From Dactylellina haptotyla (taxonomy: Eukaryota; Ascomycota; Orbiliomycetes; Orbiliales; Orbiliaceae): a DNA stretch of 64,000 bases. A program made the position numbers and the translations under genes. Below, one piece after another: positions 1 through 12,600 of this stretch. The stretch is taken from assembly GCA_031310005.1 (NCBI GenBank), contig CM062385.1, forward strand, positions 2,046,001 to 2,110,000. Reading direction: 5' to 3'. Position 1 is the stretch's first letter. Every line of letters starts with the position of its first letter. The notes under the pieces were generated by a model. It worked only from the letters and a program-made list of their open reading frames with translations. It had not been told where the DNA came from and ran no database searches.

Positions 1-452
1 CACGGTTTATCATTTCAGCGGCGGCAAGCTCTGCCCAAGCAACTTTTGTGTGTCTGTGTCGGAGCCCACTTCGCTTGGGAGCTGGCTCTACAGAGTCCAG
101 ATTTTGGGTCAAATAACAATGTCCAAACTGGATGCTCGTTGGTTCGTCACCTGAATTTCGGCCCCGGAAACACCGGATGGAGACCCATTTCAACCGCTTG
201 AAAAGGATCGTCAATGAAGCTTGTCACCGAATCCCAGGGTTCTGCCTGGCCTGAAGATGCAACGCGTAGACGGGAATTGTTTCGTAAGCTAATGGCCCTA
301 CCTTCTAATCTGGGTCAAGTTTGCTAGGTATCTCAGAATCTGGATACGAAGATCACGAACTGAAAATGAGTATATAAGCCGGATATTTTGCATTTCACAT
401 CGCTGGAATGGCATTGAACTCATGAAATTTCCATCTCCACCTTGCCTCCAAA
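1..452 (+). promoter_or_regulatory. Upstream region of the carboxypeptidase gene
   Basis: No coding frame is convincing here. A TATA-like run lies at about 371-378, some 80 bases before the ATG at 453, which fits a short fungal core promoter. The rest is unremarkable mixed-composition sequence. Confidence 0.4.
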
Positions 453-2383
453 ATGAAGCTCGAGATCACCCTCCTCGGGTTGGCAATTCGCCCGGCATTG
501 GGCTACCTCCGCCCACCCCAACACCATGAGTCAACAGCAGCTGGACGGGATAGATGGGGTTTCCAACAAACCCCCGTTGGTCTTGCCCAGCAGCCATTGG
601 GCGTTGAAATCCCTGAAATCCCCACCATACCTCGTGGGCAGGGAGCTCTGTATTCCGAGCCGTTCCCAGTTGACGACCCAAACGGAATAAGGGTGCGGCC
701 AGTTGACGAACGGCTCTGCAAGTCTGGGGCGCGACAACTAACCGGTCACGTTAATGTCACCCAACACAAGAGCCTATTCTTCTGTGAGTTAGCTGTTGCA
801 TTTTGTCCGCCAACGCCGTTTACCTTCGATGCATCGGCTAGTGAACACGCCAATTTTCTGATTGTAGGCCCCATTTCCAGGGTTCCACGAGTCTAGACGA
901 GATCCAAAGAATGATCCTTTGATCATATGGCTAAATGGAGGTCCGGGGGCTTCTTCGCTAATGGGTGGGCTTACCGAGCTGGGACCCTGCGCAATAAATG
1001 AAGATGGGACGAATACCACCCATAACCCTAACTCCTGGAGTAATTTCGCCAACATCATGTTTGTGGAGTAAGTTCCAAGTTGGTCTCCGATGTATCATGC
1101 ATCAGGTTATGTTATGTACGGCGTGATGGGAATCAGAATTTCCAAAAAAAACTAATATCAGAAACTATGCTATCAGCCAACCAGCAGGCGTAGGTTTCTC
1201 CACTGCAAGTAACGATTCCTATTTCCCATTCACCACGCAAGACACCGCGACCGACTTTTCTACGTTTATTCGTCGATTATTCAAACATGTTATACCCGAA
1301 TTCGCGACACACAAAGTCCATTTCATGGGGGAGTCCTTCGCAGGTGTATATTTCCCTAGCATCTTAGCCAAGATCCTCGATCAGCAACAACACTTGAAGG
1401 AACTTGGTATCCCAGATCCATTCCCCAAAATCGAATCGTTGGTACTAGCCGATGCCCTGGTTGACTGGGCTGCGAATTCCTTCGGGTTTTATAGAACGGG
1501 ATGTATCGAGCGGCCCGATGAAACTGGAATCGAAGGACAAATACTAAACGATACCGCTTGCGAATGGATCAGTCGGTCCATTTCGGATTGTGAAAGACTA
1601 GGGAGTGAATGTAGGATATCCATGGATGGACCAACGTGTGTAGCTTCGTTCACCCTCTGCTTCCCGATCGGGGATCCTGTCTGGGATCTAGCGCGAGCCG
1701 GAAAGCGAAGCCCTTATGATAGTATGCCCTTGTTCCGTTCCTTTACCAAAAATTTGCGAAAATTTAACCCATGGTTTTCTATCCTCTAGTGCGAGCGGAC
1801 TGCCCCGACCGGGATATTTGCTTGTCCTACTTTGAAAATAGGATGACCACCTACCTAAATCAGCCTCTGGTGCTGGAGCTCCTGGGCCTCCCCAACAACA
1901 CAGTTTATCTGGGCACAAATTATGTGATAAATGATAGATGGAGCAATTGGGGTTATGATACCTACCTTCCTATGATTGATCGTATGAGCAAGATCTTGGA
2001 ACAATCGGACGTCAGAGTGTTGGTTTACAACGGAAATTCGGATTGGATTGTGTAAGTCTCGTTTCTGGTTCGAAGTTCAATTCACACGCGCGCCAAGATC
2101 TAACGATATCGCGAGCAGGAATACTGCTGGAACTCTGGAATGGATGAATATTCTACCTTGGAGCGGCAATGGCGAATTTCGGGCTAAGGATCTAAAGCAG
2201 TGGGATTACATCGACAACGAGGGTAAGAAGCAGAAAGGCGGGATGAAAAAGTATGCCAAGGGGGGAAAGTTGGCGTTCGCAGGTATCGACCAAGCCGGAC
2301 ATCTTGCTCCGTACGACCAACCTGCAGCGCTGGAATCACTTGTTAAATCCTGGGTTGAAAAAGAATTTGCCTCTGCCAATTGA
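453..2383 (+). CDS. Secreted serine carboxypeptidase (peptidase family S10), five exons
   Basis: Exons 453-783, 881-1067, 1177-1721, 1790-2051 and 2119-2383 join to 529 codons. The four introns (97, 109, 68 and 67 bases) start GTGAGT, GTAAGT, GTATGC and GTAAGT, and several contain CTAAC/CTAAT branch-like sites. The product starts with a short hydrophobic signal-like segment. It carries the S10 landmarks: WLNGGPGASS in exon 2, FVDQPAGVGFS rebuilt across intron 2, the nucleophile in GESFAGVY (Ser226), a YDxRxxC segment rebuilt across intron 3, Asp439 in NGNSDWIV and His503 in AGHLAPYDQP. That the conserved motifs reform exactly at three splice junctions supports the model. The family removes C-terminal residues from peptides at acidic pH, in the vacuole or outside the cell. 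The signal segment and lack of a vacuolar propeptide-like region favour secretion, which is inference. Its 3' end faces that of the Fic gene 229 bases away. Confidence 0.9.
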
Positions 2384-2612
2384 CTTCCTACATGTTTAAT
2401 ATATGCATCTACTTATGCATGCTGTATACTCCGTGATTTCGCGGATTCTTTCCGGCATTATATATATATTACCTTGTATGTCCCTAATTTATCCGCAAAT
2501 CAGGCTATGAGCCAAATGCATTAAAAATAGAGCACTGTTTCTTGTATCTACTGGATTGGTCGCACTGTCTAGATCTATTGACCAATCAACGCTGAGAAGT
2601 ACCTTCCAAAAT

Positions 2613-3725
2613 TCACCTTGATGCTTCTGAGAGAATTCTATCTCGCATCTTCTTAAGTGTCTGGCTTGCCTTTATTAAGGTATAAAAAGCCAGCTCCCCA
2701 TTTCCACATTCATCCTCTCCGCGACGCCTTGCGATATCAAGATACGCCGCTCTTTCAGACGAAATTTCTCCAATAGGAGCTACGGTGCCAGCGTACTTCA
2801 GCAATATAGTATTGAGAATGAGTCTGCAAGTGCGACCGTTGCCATCTAAAAATGGGTGAATGTTGACAAATTCACCACAGGCGTCCGCTGCAATGAAGAA
2901 TGGATCCAACTTTTGGTCCCTCTCTGCCGTTTGTATTTTATCGTTGAGATCATTGACAAATCTCCTCATTGCACGGCCGACGAACTTTGGGTTCACAAAA
3001 TTGTTGCTGCCGGCCGAAACGTGGACATACCGGTACACTCCACCATATTGTTGGTGGGGAGTGGCAGGTCCCTTTTCGTGTAAAGCGTCGACGCCGTGCA
3101 CGAGGATCTTGTGCGTAGCGCAGATCAACTCTTCGGTGAAAAACTCGTCGTTGTTGATGATCCTGTCAATCATATACATGAAAGCGCCAGCGTGGTTTAT
3201 AACTTCACGGCGATCGCGAATCTCCGTTGACGGGAGACTTCCACCGGAATTCTGTGCTAATTCTTCGAGTCTCTCTTGGTACTGAGGGGATCTAGGCGGA
3301 ATTTTTGAAGGGTGTGAACCATGAAAAACGACTCGGCATAGCGCGATAGTTTCGTCGAGCCCAAGACCAGCTCGTTCGATAAAATTCGAGCCAAATACTA
3401 CCATATTCATTTGCTCGACAAGTACTTGTTCTAGTTTGTCCATAAGTGGCGATTGATGTACGATATCTCGGATCGAGTTTATAAGGGTAGCTGCGTCCTC
3501 GAAAACTTCAACTGCCGCTGCTTCTTTCGTAGATGCTTTTGTATAGTCAACGACAGTGGGCTGGATTCTGAGTGTGAAGTCTATTGGAATCGGAGATGAA
3601 TCTGTATTCTTGCGAAGGGTTGACCATGTTGGCCAAGCTGGTGTATTACTTCGGCTCTGAGTCCAAGCCCGTAGGATCGAGGGCCCCTTTGCCAATGAAG
3701 ATGGTGAGGGGGCTTCGTCTGCCAT
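2613..3725 (-). CDS. Fic-domain protein (probable AMPylase-type enzyme)
   Basis: Single-exon, 370 codons from an ATG at 3725; an in-frame non-ATG extension of two codons was not used. The Fic core motif HPFxDGNGRxxR is complete at residues 290-301 (His290, Asp294, Arg298, Arg301), so the nucleotide-transfer site looks intact. A segment at residues 112-120, GSNFIERAG, sits where class II Fic proteins carry the inhibitory (S/T)xxxE(G/N) helix. Ser113 and Glu117 are present but the next residue is Arg instead of Gly/Asn. About 60 N-terminal residues are Ser/Pro-rich and unlike the family. Fic enzymes usually move AMP from ATP to a hydroxyl side chain of a target protein; the target here is unknown. 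There is no signal peptide or membrane segment, so it is probably cytosolic or nuclear. It is convergent with the carboxypeptidase gene, with no obvious functional link. Confidence 0.85.
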   Translation of the reverse strand: MADEAPSPSSLAKGPSILRAWTQSRSNTPAWPTWSTLRKNTDSSPIPIDFTLRIQPTVVDYTKASTKEAAAVEVFEDAATLINSIRDIVHQSPLMDKLEQVLVEQMNMVVFGSNFIERAGLGLDETIALCRVVFHGSHPSKIPPRSPQYQERLEELAQNSGGSLPSTEIRDRREVINHAGAFMYMIDRIINNDEFFTEELICATHKILVHGVDALHEKGPATPHQQYGGVYRYVHVSAGSNNFVNPKFVGRAMRRFVNDLNDKIQTAERDQKLDPFFIAADACGEFVNIHPFLDGNGRTCRLILNTILLKYAGTVAPIGEISSERAAYLDIARRRGEDECGNGELAFYTLIKASQTLKKMRDRILSEASR

Positions 3726-5250
3726 TCTCAACCTTTGAATTGGTTAAAATCCCGTTTAACGTTTTAGATGATGATATAGTCATAAGGTACTTGTAGTTAC
3801 AGTAGGATACTTACAGAGAGAGAGAAACAAAAAAAGGGTACAAATGTTTAAGATGAAGGCCCTGTTTTACACATGAGCGAGGATCATCCTCAAGTGAAGA
3901 TCTTTTGTTCTTCGAAAATGCATGAGTCTTATAATTTTCCCAGGATCTTCATAGATGATGCGAACCTTTTTGATTTTCACATTAGCACCAGGTGTTGATC
4001 TGCTAGCCTACCAAGATAAAACGGTCATTCAGATGCCGTACTAGTCCCGCAAAGTACGTAAATACCGTAAAGGAGGTCGAAAGAAAGTAAACCCACAATA
4101 CTCTTACATCATCACTAAATTGAAACATTTCTCACGCAAGCGAGATCCTCGTGCGCATGGTATATATGGGTTGGCAAGATCTTAAGATTCTATTTGCTGA
4201 GACTTTTAGCTGTTGATGACTAGTGTAACAATACGATTTGAACACACCGGTCATACAGAAGGCTGATTGTGCGAAGTAATTGGGCAATCCACCCAGAAGT
4301 CCTGAGGTCAGATTTTCGTGTCACCTGAAGCTGGCCATAAGTGTTCTTTCCAGTTTAGAATCGGGATTTTCTTTAAAAAAAAAAGCCTTTCAAAGAGAAA
4401 TATCTGGTATTACTTAGAGAACATATAAAGTATCAAGTACAGCAATGTAGTCGCTAAAATGAAGTTTCAAAAATTATATCCTTATCATGAGCGCTTATGT
4501 CTTCGGCGGTATACCAGTAATCTAGGTTGACACCACAGAAGTTAAGCAACGCTTGAAACAGTATAGTCAGTGGGTGTCTAGACGACAACGAAAATGATAA
4601 CCATTTATTCTATTGTGAATAACCACCAATTAATTACTTTCTTTAGCGAATACAAGGAATTAACAACAATTTTGTATAGGGGTTTTCGAGTCGCGATTAA
4701 ACCCAGCTGAGGACCTAACCCTTCCTTGGTTGAAAGGAAGACCCGGTTAAAGCTCTATCGCTGCTGTACTCCAAGGCGCTGGACCAGCAAATATCAGGCA
4801 ATTTTTCTATGGCCTTCCTTATCAGAATCCCACGGCCCTATGAAGAAACATACCGGGTGATCGAACTCGGGGGTTGAGTTGATTAATTCCTAGCCCGCAT
4901 GAAGGCGCATACGGGGAATATATGCTAATCCAGCATCGTGCTCCGTTTACCAAAAAAGAAAAACTACCAGAGTTATAGCGGAGATATTTCCTGATAGTGA
5001 TAGTGTCCTGTCACCCACCCAGCTGGATAGCGTTGACAGAATGCCTTGGGCTAGCTCAATTCTTTCTAGCCTCGTTGAAACTAACTTTCAAAGTCAATCT
5101 GCCTGTGCTTAATGCGGGGTATCAGTAGTCAATACTATCTAAGGATTTCATATTTGACAGATCCGCAATCGTCGATATGCAGTTGTCGATGCATGCTCTG
5201 GGCTAAATAGACAACCCTTATTATTTCATTAAAGAGCACTATCGAAGAGC
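3726..5250. other. Gene-poor intergenic region
   Basis: No reading frame of convincing length or composition lies here. The stretch is mildly AT-rich. It contains the 5S-like remnant listed separately. The segment at about 4690-4970 looks like scrambled repeat DNA, but I could not match it to a family or resolve ends. Confidence 0.4.
4500..4592 (+). pseudogene. Degenerate 5S rRNA-like fragment
   Basis: The stretch holds an ordered set of 5S-like pieces: a GCGG-ATACCA start near 4506-4516, CACAGAAGTTAAGCAACGC near 4533-4551, which resembles the internal box A region of 5S rRNA, and AGTCAGTGGGTG near 4565-4576, resembling the loop E/box C region. The spacing between pieces is shorter than in a full 5S gene, and the 3' third is not recognisable. 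It is therefore more likely a relic, or part of a 5S-derived SINE, than a working gene. No clear T-run terminator follows. Confidence 0.33.
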
Positions 5251-5998
5251 TCAGTGTTTGTTTGTAGATCCAAGAGATTTATTTGGTCGTATTGATATGG
5301 AGAGGCAATTACCACAATCCGGAGTATGTAACACATCGCATTCGGGGGCTGTTGCGCCCACGTCCCGCTTCGGACATCGGGACGGACCCCGCCTTGCTAA
5401 AACACAATTATCCCCCATCCAGAAAGCTCGAGCTTTCTTAGTTGTTCTTTCTCGAGGTCCCAAAACATTTTACTATTATAGTTCTTCCCGTCTACAACAA
5501 AATCGGTAGTGATTAGTTTGACTAGTTCTAGAACTTGGGCGGAAAGGACGGAATTGTGTTATCGACACCGCGTTTACGCGGAATAAGCCATTGGGTATCA
5601 GATCCTACAGATTTCTCATTCGTGAACGCGAACAATGCCCCCTTAAAGGCAAATAGAATGCCCTTCGAGGTGGTACCACCTGGTTGACCAAAGTGGGTGC
5701 GCCACTGCATATTCCGAAGCGCGACACCAATCAAATTGTTGCAAACGCAACGCCGAAAGCCCGAAGGAAATTGGCCTCTCAAGCCAAGCACATCTCGAAC
5801 CGCGTTTATTGAGTCTTCGCCTATCAGCTTGGGTGGGTTTACCCGATATCTTCAGCCGTATTTGGCTTGCCCGCCGCATTCATTCGGGTTCCTCGCATAT
5901 GGGAGTCCGTTTGCATTGCGCACTTCTGTATAAAGAAAAAAACAAAAGGTGTGGGCTGGTCACCGGTTTTCCACCAACTCTTTCAGCTAGCCACAAAC

Positions 5999-6385
5999 AT
6001 GCTCATGGTGGGATTGCCGGATTCGATACTGACAATGGAAACCGATGAGCGGGATAGTAAATTTGCCATGCAGGGCGCTCCCGTGGCGTTAAGACTTTTT
6101 TATCAGCCGGACGGCAGCTACGGAGCGAAATTTCAATTCTGGCAAGGATTCGCGAAGGCAAATTTCAATATACGGCTTAGGATTCGAGCGGACATGTATA
6201 ATGGGTCGTACTCGGACCTTATAGACATGGCTTCTAGCCAGATGTGCCCAGCCAGCATAAAAGGATTCGAGTTTCAGCCCCAGCGAAAGGAGGACGGTCG
6301 CCTGATTTCGATCCCAGATTGGAATACTCCCAATGCGACCGTGGAAACTAATAGTGAAAGTTGTGGGTTTATAAAGGCTCAATGA
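5999..6385 (+). CDS. Unrecognised small ORF, possibly the last exon of a gene
   Basis: An ATG at 5999 opens 128 codons. The frame stays open upstream to about 5867, and an acceptor-like CTTTCAG lies near 5980, so this may be a 3' exon. The product is mixed alpha/beta in composition, rich in aromatic residues (FYQP, FQFWQGF), with no signal peptide, membrane segment or motif I recognise. I do not assign a function. The surrounding 5250-5990 also has a weak minus-strand frame (about 5791-5528) of protein-like composition, so the area could instead be a decayed gene or an unusual untranslated leader of the NACHT gene that starts 240 bases downstream. Confidence 0.3.
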   Translation: MLMVGLPDSILTMETDERDSKFAMQGAPVALRLFYQPDGSYGAKFQFWQGFAKANFNIRLRIRADMYNGSYSDLIDMASSQMCPASIKGFEFQPQRKEDGRLISIPDWNTPNATVETNSESCGFIKAQ

Positions 6386-6627
6386 AATGCACTCCGCGAT
6401 ATAGCTGCAGTTTTTCCTCACCACCGAGATTCCTACTCTCGATCTCCCCCGGCGAACCCTCAGCCTAGTTGCCAGTCAGATAGTGTGGACCCTGAACGGC
6501 AATCGTTTATAGGATCTTCTTGTTTCTTATTGCTATAACATCTTACTTGACCCTTTTTCTTTATTTCTTTGTATAATCTAACATATCTGCATCACTCCGG
6601 TAATATTATTCATAATCATAATTCAAA

Positions 6628-9600
6628 ATGGCACCTGGAGTAGTTATGGATTCCTACGTTAACGGTCATTCGCATAGCGAGATCGAGGGTGAGTATATAA
6701 TTCTCTTATTCTGGGAATTAATAAGTACGTCCAACTAAGTTTCCTTGTGGCTTCTTATAGATGAAAAGGTCGTTCTTCCTAATGGTCATTCGAAACCGTC
6801 ATTTGATCAAGACCGCACCGTTATCAAATCGAATGGTTTTAGTTCCCCCCTAGATCGATACAATGAAAGCGCCTCGGAGACCAGCGGCCGGGTGGCTTTA
6901 AGTTTCAAACCAATGGCATACGAGCCTTGCATCGAATACGCCAACGGATCTAGATCCTCCGAGAGTATTGAAGTATCTATCAAACGTGTTATCGAAGAAA
7001 CCCTTACCGTTGTTCATGGATGCAAGAAGCAGCTTGGATCGCAACGTGATAACCCATTCGCTGGAGCTATCACATTGCAAGGCCTAACTGACTTCATCCA
7101 TGCTCAACGTTTACGGGATATGCCCGATAAGGGAAGCACATGGGATAAGATTCTTCGGTGGGCATTGATATACGCGAGGAGAATTGACGAGTTTGCTACC
7201 ACTATCGAACCTTACTATAGAATTAGTGCAACTATGGCAAGAGATATTTGGAGCTGCTGTCGTTCGCTTCTTCAGGTACGTCTTCGATTGGTCGACAGCC
7301 GTGGGTCGATAGTTGTGTTGTTTGTTTGCTGACTTCAGAATCTCGCAATAGTTGGGATGTAGGGACTTGCACGTAATGGGCATGCTTAAGTCTGTGTTCG
7401 AGCAGTTCTACCGTATCGGAGAGAGCCTCGACAGCCTCAGAGAGCACCGAAGACTCTTCGGAACCTCGAAGATGATGCAAAAGATTATCGCGCAGATGTT
7501 CTCTGAAATCGTCAAATTGACCATCCAAACCACTACTTACTACAAGCGACAGAACACAAGTACGAGTTTCACCTCTTCGATCACTTATGATTTCGCTTTG
7601 CTAACAGGAGGTTGCCAGTCACATACCAGTGTATTGAGGACTACACTATATCCTTCACCGATGTGATCACTTCTTTGGACTTCCACCGAAAGTCATTTGA
7701 AAGTGAGGTTTGGTCGTGTTGTCTCGAGGCATCGCAGGAGATCAAAGGTAAGAGTTGCCCTCACAGCTATAATCACAAGCATATTCTAATACAATTTTCC
7801 TTTTAGAGCACTCGGTCTCCGTCGATACTATTCAAACATGGCTACTCACGTCCCACAAGGAGTTCACTATCGCCACCGAAGCTGAAGGCACCTGCACCTG
7901 GTTTGATAAGCATCTCATGGACTTTGAAGAAGCAAATGATGAAATCTTTGCTATCTATGGCCGAGCTGGTATCGGCAAGTCCGTTCTCGCGAAATGGATA
8001 ATGAGTCGCCTTACCACTCACCAAAAGGGAATCACCCTCTTCTACTCAATGGGTATGCTCTGATCGCTTCAATCAATAGATATCAAGACAACAGACTGAC
8101 CCAATAAAATATAGATGGGAATAGCAAATCATCTACCTCGAGCCTAAACTTGGTTCGAAGCCTCGTCTCTCAATTGCTTGGACGCAGAATCGGTGACGTC
8201 AAGCTCTACAAGCATCTTCTAGATGTATACGAGAGTGCTATTGCATACAGCAGCGGAGATTTGCTCGAGAAGCAACTGTGGCAGATATTTGAAAAGGCCG
8301 CAAAGGCCACTTGGCAATTGACCATAATCATTGATGGTTTGGATCACATTGAGGGCGGCTTCCCTGCTGCCGATGCCATTACTTCCCTCATTTCAAATAT
8401 TGCCAGTGAGAATGGAGAGAACACTCTGAAGTGTATCCTACTCTGCAAACAGTTTAAGGAACGATTCTCCTGCAGCGTTAAAACTTATAAGATCACGGAA
8501 GATGATGTTTGCGAGGACATTGACATCTATGTTGACCTAACAATCAGCTCTTGGTCCAAGTTCTCCAGTCTAACTAGAGAATCCAAGCGTCAGATCATCA
8601 AGACCGTCATTACTCAGTCAAAGGGATCCTTCACTTGGGCTTCTCTAACTCTCCAACTTATCAAGAGAGAGAAAACTCTTGACGGCATCAATGTCGTTCT
8701 CGGAAAGCCGGCGAGAGATATCAATGAGTTGACTGAAAGAGTCCTCGTCTCTCTAGACTGGAAGGATAGTGACACAAGAAGAATTCTCTCTTGGCTACTC
8801 TTTTCCAAGCAAGAGCTAACCGTGGCCGCCCTAAAGGAACTGCTTGAGTTGGATATCAGCAAGAAACCATGTCGCAATACAAGATTCACTGGCATCCATG
8901 ATGACCTCAGCCGGGCCTGTGGGTCAGTCGTCATAATTGACAATGGTATGGTTAGATTCAGTTCTCCTACTATTAGAGCGCGTCTTCTCGAGATCGTACG
9001 GTCCAATAAATTCATCACCGTTGAAGACTGCCAGAAGGAAATTACATTCTGCTGCTGGGGCTATGTTTCAGTTTGCGAGTTTGATTCTGGTGTTCGGTCT
9101 GTTTCTCAGGATATTCTTTCTGCTGAATACCTTCAGTCACTTTTCCAACACCACCATTTGTTGGAGTATTCTACAAAGCACTGGGTCAAGCATTACCGCC
9201 GTTCTGTTCTCTACAGCAATGGGACGATTACTACAGACGACCACTGCAAGGCGCTCTTCCCTCGATCAAGCTTCTTCTGCCAAATTGAGCGCACCCTTTG
9301 GGTTGACCGCAAGGTTGAAGAGAAGCATATTAAGAAATATTTCGATTTCTCAGTCGAGATCAGGAGGAAGCTTGTTGGAAAGTCACATTCTTGCGTCATC
9401 CAGAGCGTTCTCAACTTGGCCTACGTTTTCGAGACTTTCACTAAGTCGACTAAGTATATCGATCTCTACCACGAGTGCTGGGAACTTTCTCGCGCATGCT
9501 ACGGAGACCAACACGTTATCGTCATGGGATGTGCCACCAAGTACATCGAGATTATTGAGAAATTCGAGGAGAAGACCTACGGAGAAGAAGTATACAAGTG

Positions 9601-12600
9601 GACTTATGAGTATTGCAAGCATGTCCATGGCGAGTCTCACGAAGAGACAATCAAATATGCCATTTGTTTGGGACAGCTCTATATTCGAAAGGAGAAGAAA
9701 GAAGTCGCCGTAACAATCTTTCGGGACATCTGGCATGTTTGCTCCGGAAAACTCGGTTTCGAGCATTCCACAACTGTGACAGTTTGTGAGCATTTGGTGC
9801 AAGTTCTTGAAGAAACCGAACAGTTTACCGAGATCATCACCATTCGCAAGAAGTGCACATCAGTATTTTCTAGCGAGCTGAAGATTTGGGATATCAAACG
9901 AGTCACAAACCAAATTAAACTTGCCTTGACATATGAGCTTCAGGGAGAGTTCGAACAGTCGGAAGAAGTCTTGATCACTGTCATTCGAGGTATTACCGAG
10001 GGCTTCAAGTCTTGCGAGCACCATGAGCATATTCACATTCATATCGCTAGAATCGAAGCTACCCTTGAAATGTCTCGTTTCTACAGACGACACCACAAAC
10101 ATCACGAAGCCGAGAGTCTTCTCATCGAGTTATGGAAAGAGACCATGGTTCATGTTACTGGATTGGAGAGATACTCCGAAACCTTTATCAAAATGATCAT
10201 TTCCGTGGCTGAGGAGATGGAAGTCCTGGAGATGACAACAGTCATGTCTGAGGTATACACTTGCGTCTGGACCTACTTCAAGAGTGCGACCACGACTGTC
10301 CGTTGTAGTGAAATTGCGATCCTTGTTGGCCGCCGCCTCGCTACGATCTGCGAGCACCATCATCACGATGTGGTTCGTGAGGAGACCATCCTTCGAGAAA
10401 CTTTCGAGGTTACCACCACGACTACAACAACGGTCGAGACAGTCATTGAAACCACCACTACACTTGCTTCTTTCTACGAGAGGCATGAACAGTGGACTGA
10501 GGTTGTCAACGTCTGCACTAAGACCCTCATATCTGTCTGGGCAGAGATTCTCAATCTCAAGGTTCAAGAGATCTGTTATCTTCCCAAAACATGCCATACC
10601 GAAGCTATCCATCTTGCATGGCGCCTAGCCTTGGCATTCGAGAGCTCGAGAGAAATTGTCAAGGCAGAAACCATCTACATCAATATTCTCACTGCCTGCC
10701 GAAAGACCCTTCGGATCGTTGACGTTGAGTGCTTCGAATCTCTCAAGAAGATTACTTGCTTCTACGAAACTCACGGAAAGTTCGAAAAGGCGATCAAGGT
10801 CTACGTCGAGTTCTTCGATTCATGCCACACTAAGCTGGGAATCACGCATCATCATTCCCTTGAGGTAGCCTACGAGCTAGCCAAACTCTACGTCAGACAA
10901 GGTAACACAAGATCGGCCGAAAAGATCTACTTGCAGATCTGGAAGGGCTGCCTCGTGGGATCTCACCATTGCCATCAGGGCTCCGTTGAAGCAGGATGGC
11001 TTCTGTGTGAGATTTATGAAAGGGAGCATCGCCATGAGGAAGCCATTAAGATCTACCAGATACTTTGGGGTTCCATTTGCGATGTGCACGTTGAAGTTAC
11101 TATCGAAGAAACTAGAATGCTCACCCTTTACAAGCGATTCAAAAGCATTCTCACAATCGAGTCCAAATTTGACCTCCTCTACGATATTACAGTTGTTTTC
11201 GAGAAGTACTGCAAGAAGACTCATGGCGAGACACATATCCTGACCATTGAAGCTATGCTTGAGCTTGCGACTGTTATCGAACGTACGGAGACTCGAAGGA
11301 CAGAAGCAGTAACTATCTATGAGAAGATCATCGAGATTTCCACCAATGTTACGGTGACCGAAGAAGTCAAGAAGACAATTATTACTACCAAGAAGCATCT
11401 TGCAAGCTGCTACTCACATAGTAGCACAACGGTTGTCAAAGCTGAAGCTACATACGTTGAGATTTGGACTTCCTGCAAGCACACTCACGGCGTTTCACAC
11501 ACGTCAACGCTCGAGATTCTCGAAGAACTTGTTGTATTCCATATGAAGAACAAGAGTATCAAGAAAGCCATTGAACTTCTAGAAACGACAATTATTGAAA
11601 TTTTCAATACCGAGAGGGAGTCTGAGAGACTATTCCACTGCGGCCTGACTCTTGCTAAGTGCTATAGGCTCATTGGCTCCATTGAGGCTGGTTCCAAGTT
11701 CTCGAAGGAGATTCACAAATTTCTCTTCACTTACAAGCCAGGGAAATGTGGTAAAGACTCTCCGTTCAGCAAATGGACTGTTCGTCAAATAAACGGTTCA
11801 ATTGTTGATCGCAAGTACCATATCTTCCTCTATGCCTTCGAGGAAGTCCTACAACGCGAAGAAGCCTTGCGTAGCACCCACTTGTATGCCTATATCTTGC
11901 AGAACCTTCTGACAGAGACAGAGTTATACGAGTCATGGACAAAGATCGTTACTATCGACGTCAAATGCGAGCAGAAGCTTCTATACGGCTGCCGTCTCAT
12001 TGCTCACCTGAAGCAAACCCACCGACACGAGGAGTCACTTCATATCAGGGAACAACTCTGGACAATCTTCCACAGAGAGTACACTCATAAGCATGTCGAA
12101 GTCGAAATCACAATCATGAAGGAGCTTTTCGAGAAATGTATTATCGAAACCATCTCCACGGATCGCGAGATCGTTATTGTCGACATCGCGATCACCCAAA
12201 TTGAAGAATACGTGAGGCGGCGAGAGTTTACTTGTGTCTCGACTCTTTCGACCTGGACCCACACTCACATTAAAGTCACACACAACACATCAGCCAGTCT
12301 CAAACTGGTCAATATCCTCACTTCGTCAACAGTGACAAGATTTTGCAAGGAAGAGACCATTATAAAGAAAATCACCGAGATCACCGAGACTATCATTATC
12401 GATAGTGTCAGCGAGACAAGTACGACTACCGTCTCATGGCATCAGCGATCAATTGTTGAGGTGAACAAGGTTCTCGTCCTGCTTGGTAGCAAGAAGAACT
12501 ATAGCCGCATGCTCACGATCTTGGAAGAGCTGTGGGAGAACCGTACAACTCAAAGCTTATGGACCCCTAGCGTTGTCTCCCTTATCGGCCGCCGCCTTGT

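Noticed and set aside
4690-4970. tRNA-like pieces (an A-box-like and a B-box-like motif on the minus strand)
   Set aside because: The pieces are too far apart and no cloverleaf can be drawn, so no tRNA is called.
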